Shown here piece after piece: positions 8,222 through 17,875 of a stretch of DNA of 64,000 nt. Under the pieces are notes generated by a model. That model had not been told where the DNA came from. It ran no database searches and saw nothing but the letters and a program-made list of their open reading frames with translations. A program made the translations under genes and the position numbers. The number at the start of each line of letters is the position of its first letter. Positions within the stretch are counted from its first letter, which is position 1. This DNA is from Candidatus Aalborgiella aggregata (GTDB lineage Bacteria > Pseudomonadota > Gammaproteobacteria > Burkholderiales > Burkholderiaceae_C), in the NCBI GenBank assembly GCA_016705065.1, contig JADIYY010000003.1, positions 124,001 through 188,000 of the forward strand. Reading direction: 5' to 3'.

Positions 8222-9413
8222 TTAAGCCAAAATCTTAGCCACAACACCCGCGCCGACGGTTTTACCGCCTTCACGAATCGCGAAGCGCAAGCCTTCTTCC
8301 ATCGCAATCGGGCTGATCAACTTGACTGTGATCGACACGTTGTCGCCTGGCATCACCATTTCTTTGCCTTCTGGCAACTCAATCGCGCCGGTTACGTCCG
8401 TGGTACGGAAGTAGAACTGTGGGCGGTAGTTGTTGAAGAATGGGGTGTGACGGCCACCTTCGTCTTTTGGACAAGACGTAGATTTCTGAGGTGAAGTGGG
8501 TGTGTGGCTTGATGGAGCCTGGTTTGCCCAAAACTTGACCACGTTGAACTTCTTCACGCTTGGTGCCGCGCAACAAGATACCGACGTTGTCGCCAGCTTG
8601 TCCTTGGTCCAAGAGTTTGCGGAACATTTCCACGCCGGTGCAGGTGGTTTTGACGGTGTCGACGATACCGACGATTTCGATCTCTTCGCCGACTTTGATG
8701 ATACCGCGCTCGATACGACCAGTTACCACAGTACCACGGCCAGAGATGGAGAACACGTCTTCCACTGGCATCAAGAAGGCACCGTCAACAGCGCGTTCTG
8801 GTGTGGGGATGTAGGTGTCCAAGGCGTCTGCAAGTTTCAAGATCGCGCCTTCACCCATGGGGCCTTTGTCGCCTTCCATGGCGAGTTTGGCTGAACCACG
8901 CACGATCGGGGTTGCGTCGCCTGGGAAGTCATACTTGTCCAAGAGTTCGCGCACTTCCATTTCAACCAATTCTAACAACTCTTCGTCGTCAACCATGTCG
9001 CATTTGTTCAAGAAGACGATGATGTAAGGTACGCCCACTTGGCGTGCCAACAAGATGTGTTCGCGGGTTTGAGGCATTGGGCCGTCAGCGGCTGAACAAA
9101 CCAAAATAGCGCCGTCCATTTGGGCTGCGCCGGTGATCATGTTTTTAACATAGTCAGCATGGCCTGGGCAGTCCACGTGGGCGTAGTGGCGGGTTTCTGT
9201 TTCGTATTCAACGTGCGCTGTATTGATGGTAATACCGCGTGCTTTTTCTTCTGGTGCTGCGTCGATTTGGTCGTAGGCTTTGGCTTGTCCACCAAATTTA
9301 GCCGCCAAAACTGTCGTGATCGCAGCAGTGAGGGTTGTTTTACCGTGGTCAACGTGGCCAATCGTGCCTACGTTCACGTGGGGTTTGGTACGTACAAATT
9401 TTTCTTTTGCCAT
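8222..9413 (-). pseudogene. tuf: elongation factor Tu gene with single-base frameshift
   Basis: EF-Tu delivers aminoacyl-tRNA to the ribosome as a GTPase. The first ~320 residues are normal, with the P-loop GHVDHGKTTL, the G3 motif DCPGHADYVKNM and the G4 motif NKCD. After SEIYVLSK the frame is lost because AAAA (minus strand, positions 8465-8468) stands where AAA is expected. The correct sequence DEGGRHTPFFNNYRPQFYF resumes in another frame and runs to the normal end GAGVVAKIL. Burkholderiales usually carry two tuf copies, so a true lesion could be tolerated. A homopolymer sequencing error is at least as likely. Confidence 0.85.
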
Positions 9414-9528
9414 GATGGCTTCCTTTAATGAGCAATACCCGTGAATTGGTTTAATGTTTGCACTGTGTTGCTGATTCCCTCACCACGGGCAGTGAAGGGC
9501 ACACAATCGCAGACAACTAAAATTTATA

Positions 9529-9592
9529 TAAAATCAGGCTCTAGCCAGCGTATTTATTGCCTAGTATGCTATTAAATATATAGCGTACTAGA
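9529..9592 (+). repeat. dispersed ~60-bp repeat, copy 2 (intergenic)
   Basis: The core GGCTCTAGCCAGCGTATTTA, then TTGCCT and TGCTATTAAATATATAGC, sits in the 198-bp fusA-tuf gap. The first part can fold as a GGCT/AGCC hairpin and the last as TGCTAT/ATAGC. It is antisense to the operon and could form an intercistronic RNA hairpin. Confidence 0.85.
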
Positions 9593-9611
9593 GCAATAAC
9601 TACTTTACACC

Positions 9612-11714
9612 TTACTTGGTACGTGAAGCCATGATGGCTTCTGTCACATTGCGAGGTGCTTCAGAGTAGTGCTTGAACTCCATGGTGTAGGAAGCACGAC
9701 CTTGAGACATTGAGCGCAAAGTGGTTGAATAGCCAAACATTTCTGACAATGGCACTTCAGCTTTAATCGCTTTACCGCCGCCAACCATGTCTTCCATACC
9801 TTGCACCATACCGCGGCGTGAAGACAAATCGCCCATCACATTACCTGCATAGTCTTCAGGCGTTTCGACTTCAACCGCCATCATCGGCTCAAGAATAACG
9901 GGGCTCGCTTTGCGGCAACCTTCTTTGAAACCAAAGATGGCCGCCATTTTGAACGCCAATTCATTCGAGTCAACATCGTGGTATGAACCGAAATGCAATG
10001 TGACTTTCACGTCAACAACTGGGTAACCAGCCATCACGCCTTGAGTCACCGCTTCATTGATACCCTTTTCAACAGCTGGAATGTATTCACGCGGAACCAC
10101 ACCACCCTTGATCGCATCAACGAATTCAATGCCTTTGCCAGCCTCGTTTGGCTCAATTTTGAGCACAACGTGACCGTATTGACCTTTACCGCCTGATTGA
10201 CGCACGAACTTGCCTTCAGCATCTTCGATGGTCTTGCGAATTGTTTCGCGGTAAGCCACCTGTGGTTTACCCACGTTGGCTTCAACACCAAATTCGCGCT
10301 TCATGCGGTCAACAATAATTTCCAAATGCAACTCGCCCATACCTGCAATCAGGGTTTGACCAGACTCTTCATCGGTCTTAACGCGGAATGAAGGATCTTC
10401 TTGTGCCAAACGTTGCAAAGCAATACCCATTTTCTCTTGGTCAGCTTTGGTTTTAGGCTCAACCGCCTGTGTAATCACGGGCTCAGGGAAAATCATGCGC
10501 TCGAGTGTGACGATTGATGATGGATCGCACAGGGTTTCACCTGTGGTTACATCTTTCAAACCGATACAGGCAGCAATGTCGCCAGCACGAATTTCAGTAA
10601 CTTCTTCACGCTCGTTGGCATGCATTTGCACGATACGACCAATACGCTCTTTTTTGCCGCGTACAGGGTTGTAAATGGTGTCGCCTTTGTTCAACACGCC
10701 AGAGTACACGCGAACGAATGTCAACTGACCCACAAACGGATCGGTCATCAGTTTGAATGCCAATGCAGAGAATTTCTCACTGTCATCGGCTTTGCGTGTT
10801 GTTGGTGTTTCGTCTTCAGAAATACCACTCACAGGCGGAATATCAATCGGTGAAGGCATGAAGTCCAACACTGCGTCCAACATGCGCTGTACGCCTTTGT
10901 TTTTAAACGCAGTGCCGCACAACATGGGTTGAATTTCACTGGCGATGGTACGCTTGCGAATGCCGTCTAAAATTTCAGCCTCAGTCAAGTCACCCTCTTC
11001 AAGGTACTTGTTCATGTACTCTTCAGTGGCTTCGGCAGCAGCTTCAACCATTTTTTCGCGCCATTCTTTTGCTGTCGCCAACAAATCGGCTGGAATGTCA
11101 ACGTAATTGAATTTCATACCTTGTGAAGCCTCATCCCAAATGATGGCTTTCATCTTGATCAAATCCACCACGCCTGTGAAGTTTTCTTCAGCGCCAATTG
11201 GGATCACGATAGGCACTGGGTTGGCCTTCAAACGCAATTTCATGCCTTCAACCACTTTGTAGAAGTTGGCACCAGTGCGGTCCATTTTGTTCACAAACGC
11301 CAAACGTGGCACTTTGTATTTGTTTGCCTGACGCCAAACGGTTTCAGACTGCGGTTGTACGCCGCCCACAGCGCAATAAACCATCACAGCACCATCGAGC
11401 ACACGCATTGAACGCTCAACTTCAATGGTGAAGTCAACGTGGCCTGGGGTGTCAATGATGTTGATGCGGTGGTCTAAACGTGAACCGTCCATACCCTTCC
11501 AGAAACAAGTGGTAGCAGCAGACGTGATGGTGATACCACGCTCTTGCTCTTGTTCCATCCAGTCCATGGTGGCAGCACCGTCATGAACTTCACCGATTTT
11601 GTGATTCACGCCAGTGTAAAAAAGAACGCGCTCTGTGGTAGTGGTTTTACCAGCGTCAATGTGCGCTGAAATACCAATGTTCCGATAGCGCTCGATAGGT
11701 GTAATGCGAGCCAT
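9612..11714 (-). CDS. fusA: elongation factor G
   Basis: A 700-aa translocation GTPase, full length for the family. The G1 motif is AHIDAGKTTTTERVL. Switch II is DTPGHVDFTIEVERSMRVLD and G4 is NKMDRTGA. Domain IV-V landmarks include GSYHDVDSNE and LSEMFGYSTTLRSMSQGR. Apart from the tRNA-mimic domains it is unremarkable. It lies 27 bp after rpsG and is followed by the repeat-bearing gap before tuf. Confidence 0.98.
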   Translation of the reverse strand: MARITPIERYRNIGISAHIDAGKTTTTERVLFYTGVNHKIGEVHDGAATMDWMEQEQERGITITSAATTCFWKGMDGSRLDHRINIIDTPGHVDFTIEVERSMRVLDGAVMVYCAVGGVQPQSETVWRQANKYKVPRLAFVNKMDRTGANFYKVVEGMKLRLKANPVPIVIPIGAEENFTGVVDLIKMKAIIWDEASQGMKFNYVDIPADLLATAKEWREKMVEAAAEATEEYMNKYLEEGDLTEAEILDGIRKRTIASEIQPMLCGTAFKNKGVQRMLDAVLDFMPSPIDIPPVSGISEDETPTTRKADDSEKFSALAFKLMTDPFVGQLTFVRVYSGVLNKGDTIYNPVRGKKERIGRIVQMHANEREEVTEIRAGDIAACIGLKDVTTGETLCDPSSIVTLERMIFPEPVITQAVEPKTKADQEKMGIALQRLAQEDPSFRVKTDEESGQTLIAGMGELHLEIIVDRMKREFGVEANVGKPQVAYRETIRKTIEDAEGKFVRQSGGKGQYGHVVLKIEPNEAGKGIEFVDAIKGGVVPREYIPAVEKGINEAVTQGVMAGYPVVDVKVTLHFGSYHDVDSNELAFKMAAIFGFKEGCRKASPVILEPMMAVEVETPEDYAGNVMGDLSSRRGMVQGMEDMVGGGKAIKAEVPLSEMFGYSTTLRSMSQGRASYTMEFKHYSEAPRNVTEAIMASRTK

Positions 11715-11741
11715 AATAATTTTTTCCTTTTGAAGCTGCGT

Positions 11742-12215
11742 TTAGAAACGGAAGTGGGAGAAGGCTTTGTTCGCCTCAGCCATGCGGTGAACTTCGTCAC
11801 GCTTTTTCATGGCGCCGCCACGACCTTCAGTTGCTTCAATCATTTCGTTTGCCAAGCGCAAAGCCATTGATTTTTCGCCGCGTTTTTTAGCAGCCTCTTT
11901 GAGCCAACGCATTGACAATGCCAAGCGACGCACAGGACGCACTTCAACTGGCACTTGGTAGTTGGCACCACCCACGCGGCGAGATTTCACCTCAACCATG
12001 GGTTTGATGTTGTTAATGGCGATGGCAAACGCCTCTAATGGGTCTTTGCCGCCAGATTTTTTCTCAATGTGCTCAAGAGCACCATAAACGATGCGCTCTG
12101 CAACAGCTTTTTTACCGCTTTGCATCACAACGTTCATGAATTTTGCGAGTTCGATGTTGCCGTATTTAGGATCAGGCAGGATTTCACGTTTGGGGACTTC
12201 GCGACGACGTGGCAT
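11742..12215 (-). CDS. rpsG: 30S ribosomal protein S7
   Basis: A 157-aa 16S rRNA-binding protein of the 30S head at the E-site. The start MPRRREVPKREILPDPKYGN is the family start. The ATG at 12215 is preceded by AAGAGGTG as ribosome binding site and is favoured over an in-frame extension to 12251. The conserved RRVGGANYQVPVEVRP segment is present. Confidence 0.97.
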   Translation of the reverse strand: MPRRREVPKREILPDPKYGNIELAKFMNVVMQSGKKAVAERIVYGALEHIEKKSGGKDPLEAFAIAINNIKPMVEVKSRRVGGANYQVPVEVRPVRRLALSMRWLKEAAKKRGEKSMALRLANEMIEATEGRGGAMKKRDEVHRMAEANKAFSHFRF

Positions 12216-12386
12216 GGTTTCACCTCTTATATCTTGCTTCAGTGGATGCATTAATCATTTAATTAATACATCAATGGTCATTCAGACCTCACTTACTCGA
12301 TTCGCTTTCGACATTGAAAGTTGGAATCACTACGCTGCTTATTTGCGCCACGCAAATATCAGCACCGAAAAAAATTTTTACTTGGC

Positions 12387-12764
12387 TTATTTAGCTTTTG
12401 GCTTCTTTGCACCGTATTTAGAACGCGATTGCTTGCGATCTTTCACGCCTTGCAAATCGAGCGATCCACGCACGATGTGGTAACGCACACCTGGCAAGTC
12501 TTTCACACGACCGCCGCGAACCAGCACAACGCTGTGTTCCTGCAAGTTGTGGCCTTCACCGCCGATGTATGAAATCACCTCAAAACCGTTGGTCAAGCGC
12601 ACTTTGGCAACTTTACGCAAAGCGGAGTTAGGCTTCTTTGGCGTGGTGGTGTACACACGTGTACAAACACCGCGACGCTGTGGCGAGTTCTGCATAGCAG
12701 GACTCTTGGACTTGATGGTTTCCACCTCGCGTCCATGTCGAATTAACTGATTAATGGTTGGCAC
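12387..12764 (-). CDS. rpsL: 30S ribosomal protein S12
   Basis: A 125-aa decoding-centre protein. The signatures are TTPKKPNSALRKVAKVRL, which contains the Lys altered in streptomycin resistance, and GGRVKDLPGVRYHIVRG. It is the first gene of the str operon. The 171-bp gap to rpsG shows no clear gene. Confidence 0.97.
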   Translation of the reverse strand: MPTINQLIRHGREVETIKSKSPAMQNSPQRRGVCTRVYTTTPKKPNSALRKVAKVRLTNGFEVISYIGGEGHNLQEHSVVLVRGGRVKDLPGVRYHIVRGSLDLQGVKDRKQSRSKYGAKKPKAK

Positions 12765-12819
12765 TGCTGCTTCCTAAAAATAAAAACGTCCCCAAACGAT
12801 AAGAACGTGTAAAAAATAG

Positions 12820-12898
12820 TCTTCTCCTACGAAGACGGCTACCCCTTCGGAAATTCCGAAAAGCTTTCAATTATAGCAGTAAATGAAATTAGATTTGA
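12820..12898 (-). promoter_or_regulatory. probable str operon promoter and structured leader
   Basis: On the minus strand a perfect TATAAT (-10, at 12870-12875) lies about 105 bp upstream of rpsL, with only a weak -35 (TCAAAT at 12893-12898). Just downstream are a 15-bp palindrome TTCGGAAATTCCGAA (12846-12860) and a hairpin GTCTTC/GAAGAC (12820-12837). These could be leader structures for attenuation or a protein-binding site. No consensus factor is recognisable. Confidence 0.45.
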
Positions 12899-12915
12899 AT
12901 TAGAAAAAATGGGCC

Positions 12916-13099
12916 TCATTCAACCCATTTTGTTAAATACTGCTGCGCAGCCTCACACCATTCTGTCGAAAAGTATCCTGCTGATGCGTGCTTATGGGTA
13001 ATTGAAATTGGCCATGCACCTAAACGTACGATTAAATATCACATAAAGACCTGCCTTATTTTCAAAGGCTACCGCGAAGTTAATTCTATTGTCATGAAT
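12916..13099 (-). pseudogene. possible 3' remnant of an unrecognised gene
   Basis: Two adjoining minus-strand reading frames look coding but need one frameshift near 13027. The upstream part reads like NFAVAFENKAGLYVIFNRT and the downstream part like LGAWPISITHKHASAGYF, ending in LTKWVE and a stop. No start or family is recognised. It occupies part of the 456-bp gap between rpsL and the methyltransferase, and the rest of that gap shows nothing but the rpsL leader. Confidence 0.35.
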
Positions 13100-13220
13100 T
13101 TAGCGCTGAAGCGACTGGCTCATGGACTCTCGCTGACAAAATCTACGGTATTTAATTGTGTTGCAGAAACTATTCTTAGTATTTGCTATTCAGACAATTC
13201 AATACTAGGCAATGAAATGG

Positions 13221-13748
13221 TTATTTCTTCGCGACCATTTTGACAGTAACGTCAACGGCGCCATTCCAATAGTGATTCACTGCGAATGCTTGTTCTGTAG
13301 GTGGTTTGTCAGCAAAATCCGGATGCGGCGTGTCGCCATAGCTGAAATCAAAATCACATTTTGTAGGGTACGGAAAATGATCCAACCCATTTGCTTTACG
13401 CCAGCCACGATTGAAGTACAAAAATGACTCCCACACAATCGGTGGCCATTCGTGAGTTAAATCTTGCACCGAACGATTACTTCTAGCATGAGGACAGATG
13501 ATGGTCACCTCACCACCTGGCGACAAAATACGCCACACCTCCTCCATAAATGGTCCGCGTATTTTGCCAGGAACCTGCTCAAAGAAATGGCTACACCAGA
13601 TAGCATCCACACTGTTGTCTGGCCATGGCCAGGGAAAACTGAACAAATCAACAGCAATATCTGCTTTCGTACCTACTGTTGTGATGTCTACGCCCAAATG
13701 ACCCGCACGCGGCGTATTTCCGCAACCAAAATCTAGCTTTAAACCCAT
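13221..13748 (-). CDS. class I SAM-dependent methyltransferase (adhesin-linked, copy A)
   Basis: A 175-aa small methyltransferase of the Methyltransf_11 type. The SAM-binding glycine motif KLDFGCGNTPRAG is at the very N-terminus, followed by the acidic strand GVDITT and the segment FPWPWPDNSVDAIWCSHFFE. The same architecture is seen in the methyltransferase at 23275-23877 (PWPWADNSVD), so the two look like paralogues. It is 47 bp downstream of the TPR-GT41 gene, probably in one operon, which suggests a role in glycan modification. The substrate is unknown. Confidence 0.8.
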   Translation of the reverse strand: MGLKLDFGCGNTPRAGHLGVDITTVGTKADIAVDLFSFPWPWPDNSVDAIWCSHFFEQVPGKIRGPFMEEVWRILSPGGEVTIICPHARSNRSVQDLTHEWPPIVWESFLYFNRGWRKANGLDHFPYPTKCDFDFSYGDTPHPDFADKPPTEQAFAVNHYWNGAVDVTVKMVAKK

Positions 13749-13795
13749 AATTTACTTTCTAACAGCATTAAAAAAATGTCCCTTTAACTTGAGCA

Positions 13796-16243
13796 CTACG
13801 CATCTATCGTAATCGCTTTGAATGCTTCTCCCGAAAATGCTTGCTTCGCCATTTGTTCATAAGCTGCTTCCAAGTATTTCACGAAATTTTTCGTGTCAAA
13901 CAGTGGTGCCGCGAACCTGTTGGTCAATAATTTAACTTTCATATCGTTAAGTATCATTGGATTTTCTGCCAACTCGATGGCTTTCTCTACATACTCATCT
14001 ACTGTATACGTCAACAACTCTGGCAACCCGGCCGCCCGTACCAAACTGCCAGACATACGTGAAACCATTGTTTGACCCACAAGTGGCAGTAACGGACAGC
14101 CCGCCCATAGTGCGTCGCTGGCGGTAGTGCCACTGGTATATGGGAATACATCTAAGAATAAATCAACCAATTGATATTGCGCCAAATATTGCTCCACGCT
14201 AACACGCGGTGCAATAATCAATCTCTCTGAGTCTAAACCTGCTTTCACCCACTCAGCACGAATATTTTTTAAGTAAATAGCATGCCCAGATGCCAACCAC
14301 AAAACACTGTTTGGTACAGCCTTAATAATTCGCACCCATGCGGCAAATATTTCGGGTTGAATTTTGAATGACTGGTTAAAGTCGGCAAACACAAAAGCCT
14401 TTTCAGGCAAACCGAATTGGGCGCGTGTGACAGGCGCATAAGTCAATGGCCTTGCCGTATCGTTAATTTGAAAGGTATGTGGCAGACGTACCAGTTTCTC
14501 ATCGTAATACTGGTCTGCACCACTGGGCGCAACAAAACCGTCGACGATGGTGTAATCATAGTATTGGCTTCCCATGCTGCCTATGAAACCAAGCCAATGG
14601 ACTTGGACTGGCGCTGGCCGATGACCTAACACTTGAATCTTAGCGCCACGCGTATTGCCTGACAAATCTACCAAAATATCAATCTCATCACCACGAATCC
14701 GGTCCACCATACCCTGAAGAGAGCAGCCCTCCAGATTTACAAAATGCTCAGCACCATCCTGAATGCGTTTGCGAACTGCATGACCATCGTCTGGTCCATA
14801 AGAGTAAACCCAAACCTCGAATTTATTTCTATCATGAAGACCATACAAGGGTGCGGTTAAATGTGCAACCGGGTGGTTTCTAAAGTCAACTGAGAAATAA
14901 CCGACTCGAATTCTGTCATGCTTGCGACCCACACCACGCATCGGTGGACTTTGTATACCAAGATTCGCGAAATTTTCTCTGGAATTAATGCGCGACCAGT
15001 CTAGAAACTTAGCTGGATCGTCATAATTGCTCAACAAAATAAAAGAATTCACAGACTGTGTGCTTCCGGGTCTGTCTAACAGCTCAGCCACCTTACGTCG
15101 CAACTCAACGATGCCATCCCAACTGCAAATCCTATTTTTCTCACCAATCATCCAACCCGCAGCCGCCAGAAATTGCGGGTCATGTTTCAGTGCAATATCA
15201 AATTCCGCAATGGCCTCCTCTGATCTGTCCAGCATAATCAAGCTAACCCCTAAATTGGTTCGTGCCTGTACATTACCCGGATCCAATTCAAGCAATCTGC
15301 GCAAGTTTTCGACAGATTTATCATAGATTGACTGATTAAATTGTGATACTGCTAAATTATTGATGAGTGTCGTGTGTTCAGGCAAGGCCTCAATTGCCAA
15401 TTGATAAAGCTCAGCCACTGCACTGAAGTTAGAACGATAAACGCCTAATGCATCACACATCGCAATCACGTGCTCAACACCTTCTAACGCTGAAAAGTAA
15501 TTCTTTCTAATAACCGGATTACTAACACGCATGGCTTCAATAAATGGATCTATCGCTTTCTCAACCTCGCCCACGATGTAATAGGCGCGTGACAACATGG
15601 AGAAAACTTCAAAATCTTGTAACCCTATTGCACTTTGCAATAGCGGAATAGCTTCTTGCCATTTCTTTTGAACTACCAATATTTTGGCTTTGTTCTTGAT
15701 AGTAACCAGTGCTTGTGGTGCAAGACTCAGTGCTTTATCAAAAGATGCAATCGCCTCATCAAGTTTGGCAGATTCCATTTGCTGCGCCCCGAGTGCATTC
15801 CATGCAGCCGCTGAATTTGGATCAAGCTTGACAGCCAACTCGCCATATTTTTTGGCATTTTTAAAGTCGCCTTTTTTGCGCAGTACATTGCTTAAGTTGA
15901 TGTGTGCTTCTAAATAATTTGGCAACACCTTGATAGCACGTCTTAAGTCTTGCTCTGCCTCAAGTAAGTAACCATACTCAAGAAACACAATACCGCGAGT
16001 GTTCAAATAAAAATGGTGTGGGGATACTTCTATAGCCCGATTTAAATTAAACAAGGATTCGTCAAATTGGCCGAGGCGGTATAAGGCCTCACCAAGCAAG
16101 TGAAGTGCATCTGCATGTCGCGGTTCAATACTCAGTATTTCTCTATAGGTAGAGACCGCCAGATTCAAATTGCCCGCCTGATGGTGTTTCAACCCCAGTT
16201 CAAAGCGTTGTCCCAAATCTTGCAAATGATCGTTGTTACTCAT
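13796..16243 (-). CDS. TPR-containing GT41 (SPINDLY/OGT-like) glycosyltransferase
   Basis: An 815-aa cytoplasmic protein. Residues ~1-380 are tetratricopeptide repeats (AWNALGAQQMESAKLDEAIA and similar). From ~445 there is a GT41 catalytic region of the SPINDLY/O-GlcNAc-transferase type. Landmarks are RVGYFSVDFRNHPVAHLTAP, DILVDLSGNTRGAKIQVL, RPAPVQVHWLGFIGSMG, and later DVFPYTSGTTASDALWAGCP. Family members transfer a sugar from a nucleotide donor to Ser/Thr, or are used on surface proteins. It lies just after adhesin 1 but beyond a terminator. The acceptor is not known, and adhesin 1 is the obvious candidate. Confidence 0.88.
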   Translation of the reverse strand: MSNNDHLQDLGQRFELGLKHHQAGNLNLAVSTYREILSIEPRHADALHLLGEALYRLGQFDESLFNLNRAIEVSPHHFYLNTRGIVFLEYGYLLEAEQDLRRAIKVLPNYLEAHINLSNVLRKKGDFKNAKKYGELAVKLDPNSAAAWNALGAQQMESAKLDEAIASFDKALSLAPQALVTIKNKAKILVVQKKWQEAIPLLQSAIGLQDFEVFSMLSRAYYIVGEVEKAIDPFIEAMRVSNPVIRKNYFSALEGVEHVIAMCDALGVYRSNFSAVAELYQLAIEALPEHTTLINNLAVSQFNQSIYDKSVENLRRLLELDPGNVQARTNLGVSLIMLDRSEEAIAEFDIALKHDPQFLAAAGWMIGEKNRICSWDGIVELRRKVAELLDRPGSTQSVNSFILLSNYDDPAKFLDWSRINSRENFANLGIQSPPMRGVGRKHDRIRVGYFSVDFRNHPVAHLTAPLYGLHDRNKFEVWVYSYGPDDGHAVRKRIQDGAEHFVNLEGCSLQGMVDRIRGDEIDILVDLSGNTRGAKIQVLGHRPAPVQVHWLGFIGSMGSQYYDYTIVDGFVAPSGADQYYDEKLVRLPHTFQINDTARPLTYAPVTRAQFGLPEKAFVFADFNQSFKIQPEIFAAWVRIIKAVPNSVLWLASGHAIYLKNIRAEWVKAGLDSERLIIAPRVSVEQYLAQYQLVDLFLDVFPYTSGTTASDALWAGCPLLPLVGQTMVSRMSGSLVRAAGLPELLTYTVDEYVEKAIELAENPMILNDMKVKLLTNRFAAPLFDTKNFVKYLEAAYEQMAKQAFSGEAFKAITIDA

Positions 16244-16280
16244 ACCTATTCGACGTACTTAAAGGCTCTATCAATATTTG

Positions 16281-16317
16281 ACATAAAAAAACGGGGTAAC
16301 TATAAGGTGTTACCCCG
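16281..16317 (-). terminator. terminator after adhesin 1
   Basis: The inverted repeat CGGGGTAAC (16292-16300) and GTTACCCCG (16309-16317) with an 8-bp loop is followed on the minus strand by TTTTTTT. It separates adhesin 1 from the GT41 gene, which must then have its own promoter or rely on read-through. Confidence 0.88.
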
Positions 16318-16395
16318 CTCATTATGATTCATCTAAATGCCGTATTTAAGTGTGCATCAAATTGAATGATTGCACCCCCATACATACATTCGGAT

Positions 16396-16941
16396 TTATT
16401 TGAATGTAAAGCCGATACCTACACCTATGGTTTTAGTCGAGCCAGCTACACCCGCATTGCCTTTAATAGTCAGATTTTCGGTAATGCGCGAAGCCAAACC
16501 AACAGCCAAAGCTGATTGCCCGCCCGATGAGCCTACGCCAGCAGACACCGTCGTTTCACCAACGGCACCGGCCACTAGTGGCATTGCACTCAACGCAGCA
16601 GATATCGCAGCCTGTTGTTTAACGGATTTATCAACAATGCGCAATTGCCCCATATTGGCAGCGTCACCATCAACAACACCAGCACCCACGTTCTGAATTC
16701 TGTTACCACCCATATCAACATTGGCACCAGGCTTGACCGCCATGCTGCTTGACACAGTCAAGTTTCCTGCAGTGACGTTGCTGCTGGTCAAATTCACCAA
16801 TGTGGCATTTTGACCGTACAAATTGACCGTGTTGATGTTGATACTTTGCAGATTTGTAATCGTGCCATTTACAGCTGTCAAATTGGTTGTCGTGAGGTTC
16901 GAAGCAGTGATATTTGTAATCGTTGCATTCGCACCTGTCAA
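16396..16941 (-). CDS. adhesin 1, C-terminal segment (neck and YadA-like anchor)
   Basis: This segment reads in frame from about 17084 to the stop; the first ATG is at 16941. After the last N-L-T repeats it shows a neck motif (GGNRIQNVGAGVVDGDAANM, then GQL) and a coiled-coil linker. The ~65-residue anchor follows, beginning KQQAAISAALSAMPL and ending with beta strands SALAVGLASRI and TIGVGIGFTFK. This matches the YadA anchor domain, which forms a 12-stranded trimeric outer-membrane barrel. It identifies the locus as a trimeric autotransporter despite the broken middle. Confidence 0.8.
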   Translation of the reverse strand: MTGANATITNITASNLTTTNLTAVNGTITNLQSININTVNLYGQNATLVNLTSSNVTAGNLTVSSSMAVKPGANVDMGGNRIQNVGAGVVDGDAANMGQLRIVDKSVKQQAAISAALSAMPLVAGAVGETTVSAGVGSSGGQSALAVGLASRITENLTIKGNAGVAGSTKTIGVGIGFTFK

Positions 16942-17875
16942 GTTGGTAATCGTGCCGTTGGCTGCCGTTAAGTTCGTCGTTGTCGTATCAACCGCTGTCA
17001 GGTTGGTAATCGTACCGTTAGCTGCAGTCAGGTTAGTGATCGTACCGTTCGCTGCAGTCAGGTTGGTAATCGTACCGTTCGCACAGTTGGTGTCGTATCA
17101 ACCGCTGTCAGGTTGGTAATCGTACCGTTAGCTGCAGTCAGGTTAGTGATCGTGCCGTTGGCTGCCGTTAAGTTCGTCGTTGTCGTATCAACCGCTGTCA
17201 GGTTGGTAATCGTACCGTTAGCTGCAGTCAGGTTAGTGATCGTACCTGGGGGGCGTGTCGTGCCGTTGGCAGCGGTCAAGTTCGTGATCGTACCGTTAGC
17301 AGCGGTCAAATTGGTAATCGTTCCATTCTCGGCTGTCAGATTAGTGATCGTACCGTTCGCAGCAGTCAAGTTCGTAATCGTACCGTTGGCCGCTGTGAGG
17401 TTGGTGAGCGTACCGTTGGCGCGGTTAGTGATCGTACCGTTCGCCGCGGTCAGGTTGGTAATCGTGCCGTTCGCAGCAGTCAGGTTGGTGATCGTACCGT
17501 TCGCTGCAGTCAGGTTCGTAATCGTACCGTTAGCCGCTGTCAGGTTAGTGATCGTGCCGTTGGCAGCAGTCAGGTTGGTGATCGTACCGTTCGCAGCAGT
17601 CAATTGCCGTTGCCGCAGTCAGGTTCGTGATCGTACCGTTCGCAGCAGTCAAGTTCGTAATCGTACCGTTAGCCGCTGTCAGGTTAGTGATCGTACCGTT
17701 GGCAGCTGTCAGGTTGGTGATCGTACCGTTGGCCGCTGTCAGGTTGGTGATCGTACCGTTGGCCGCTGTCAGGTTGGTGATCGTTCCATTCGCCGCAGTC
17801 AGGTTCGTGATCGTACCGTTGGCCGCTGTCAGGTTGGTAATCGTGCCATTCGCCGCAGTCAGGTGGAAGGCGTGA
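16930..17875 (-). repeat. 30-bp tandem repeat array in adhesin 1 (sequon repeats)
   Basis: About 30 head-to-tail copies of a 30-bp unit encode ten residues, TNLTAANGTI. The copies are nearly identical at DNA level and vary mainly at third positions. Variants read AVDTT or AENGT. Several junctions carry odd inserts such as CCTGGGGGGCGTG near 17247. A shorter block of the same unit lies at 18540-18770. Confidence 0.88.

Noticed and set aside
16930..17875. Possible CRISPR array (about 30-bp repeats)
   Set aside because: Repeats are directly adjacent with no unique spacers, are in frame, and no cas genes are near.
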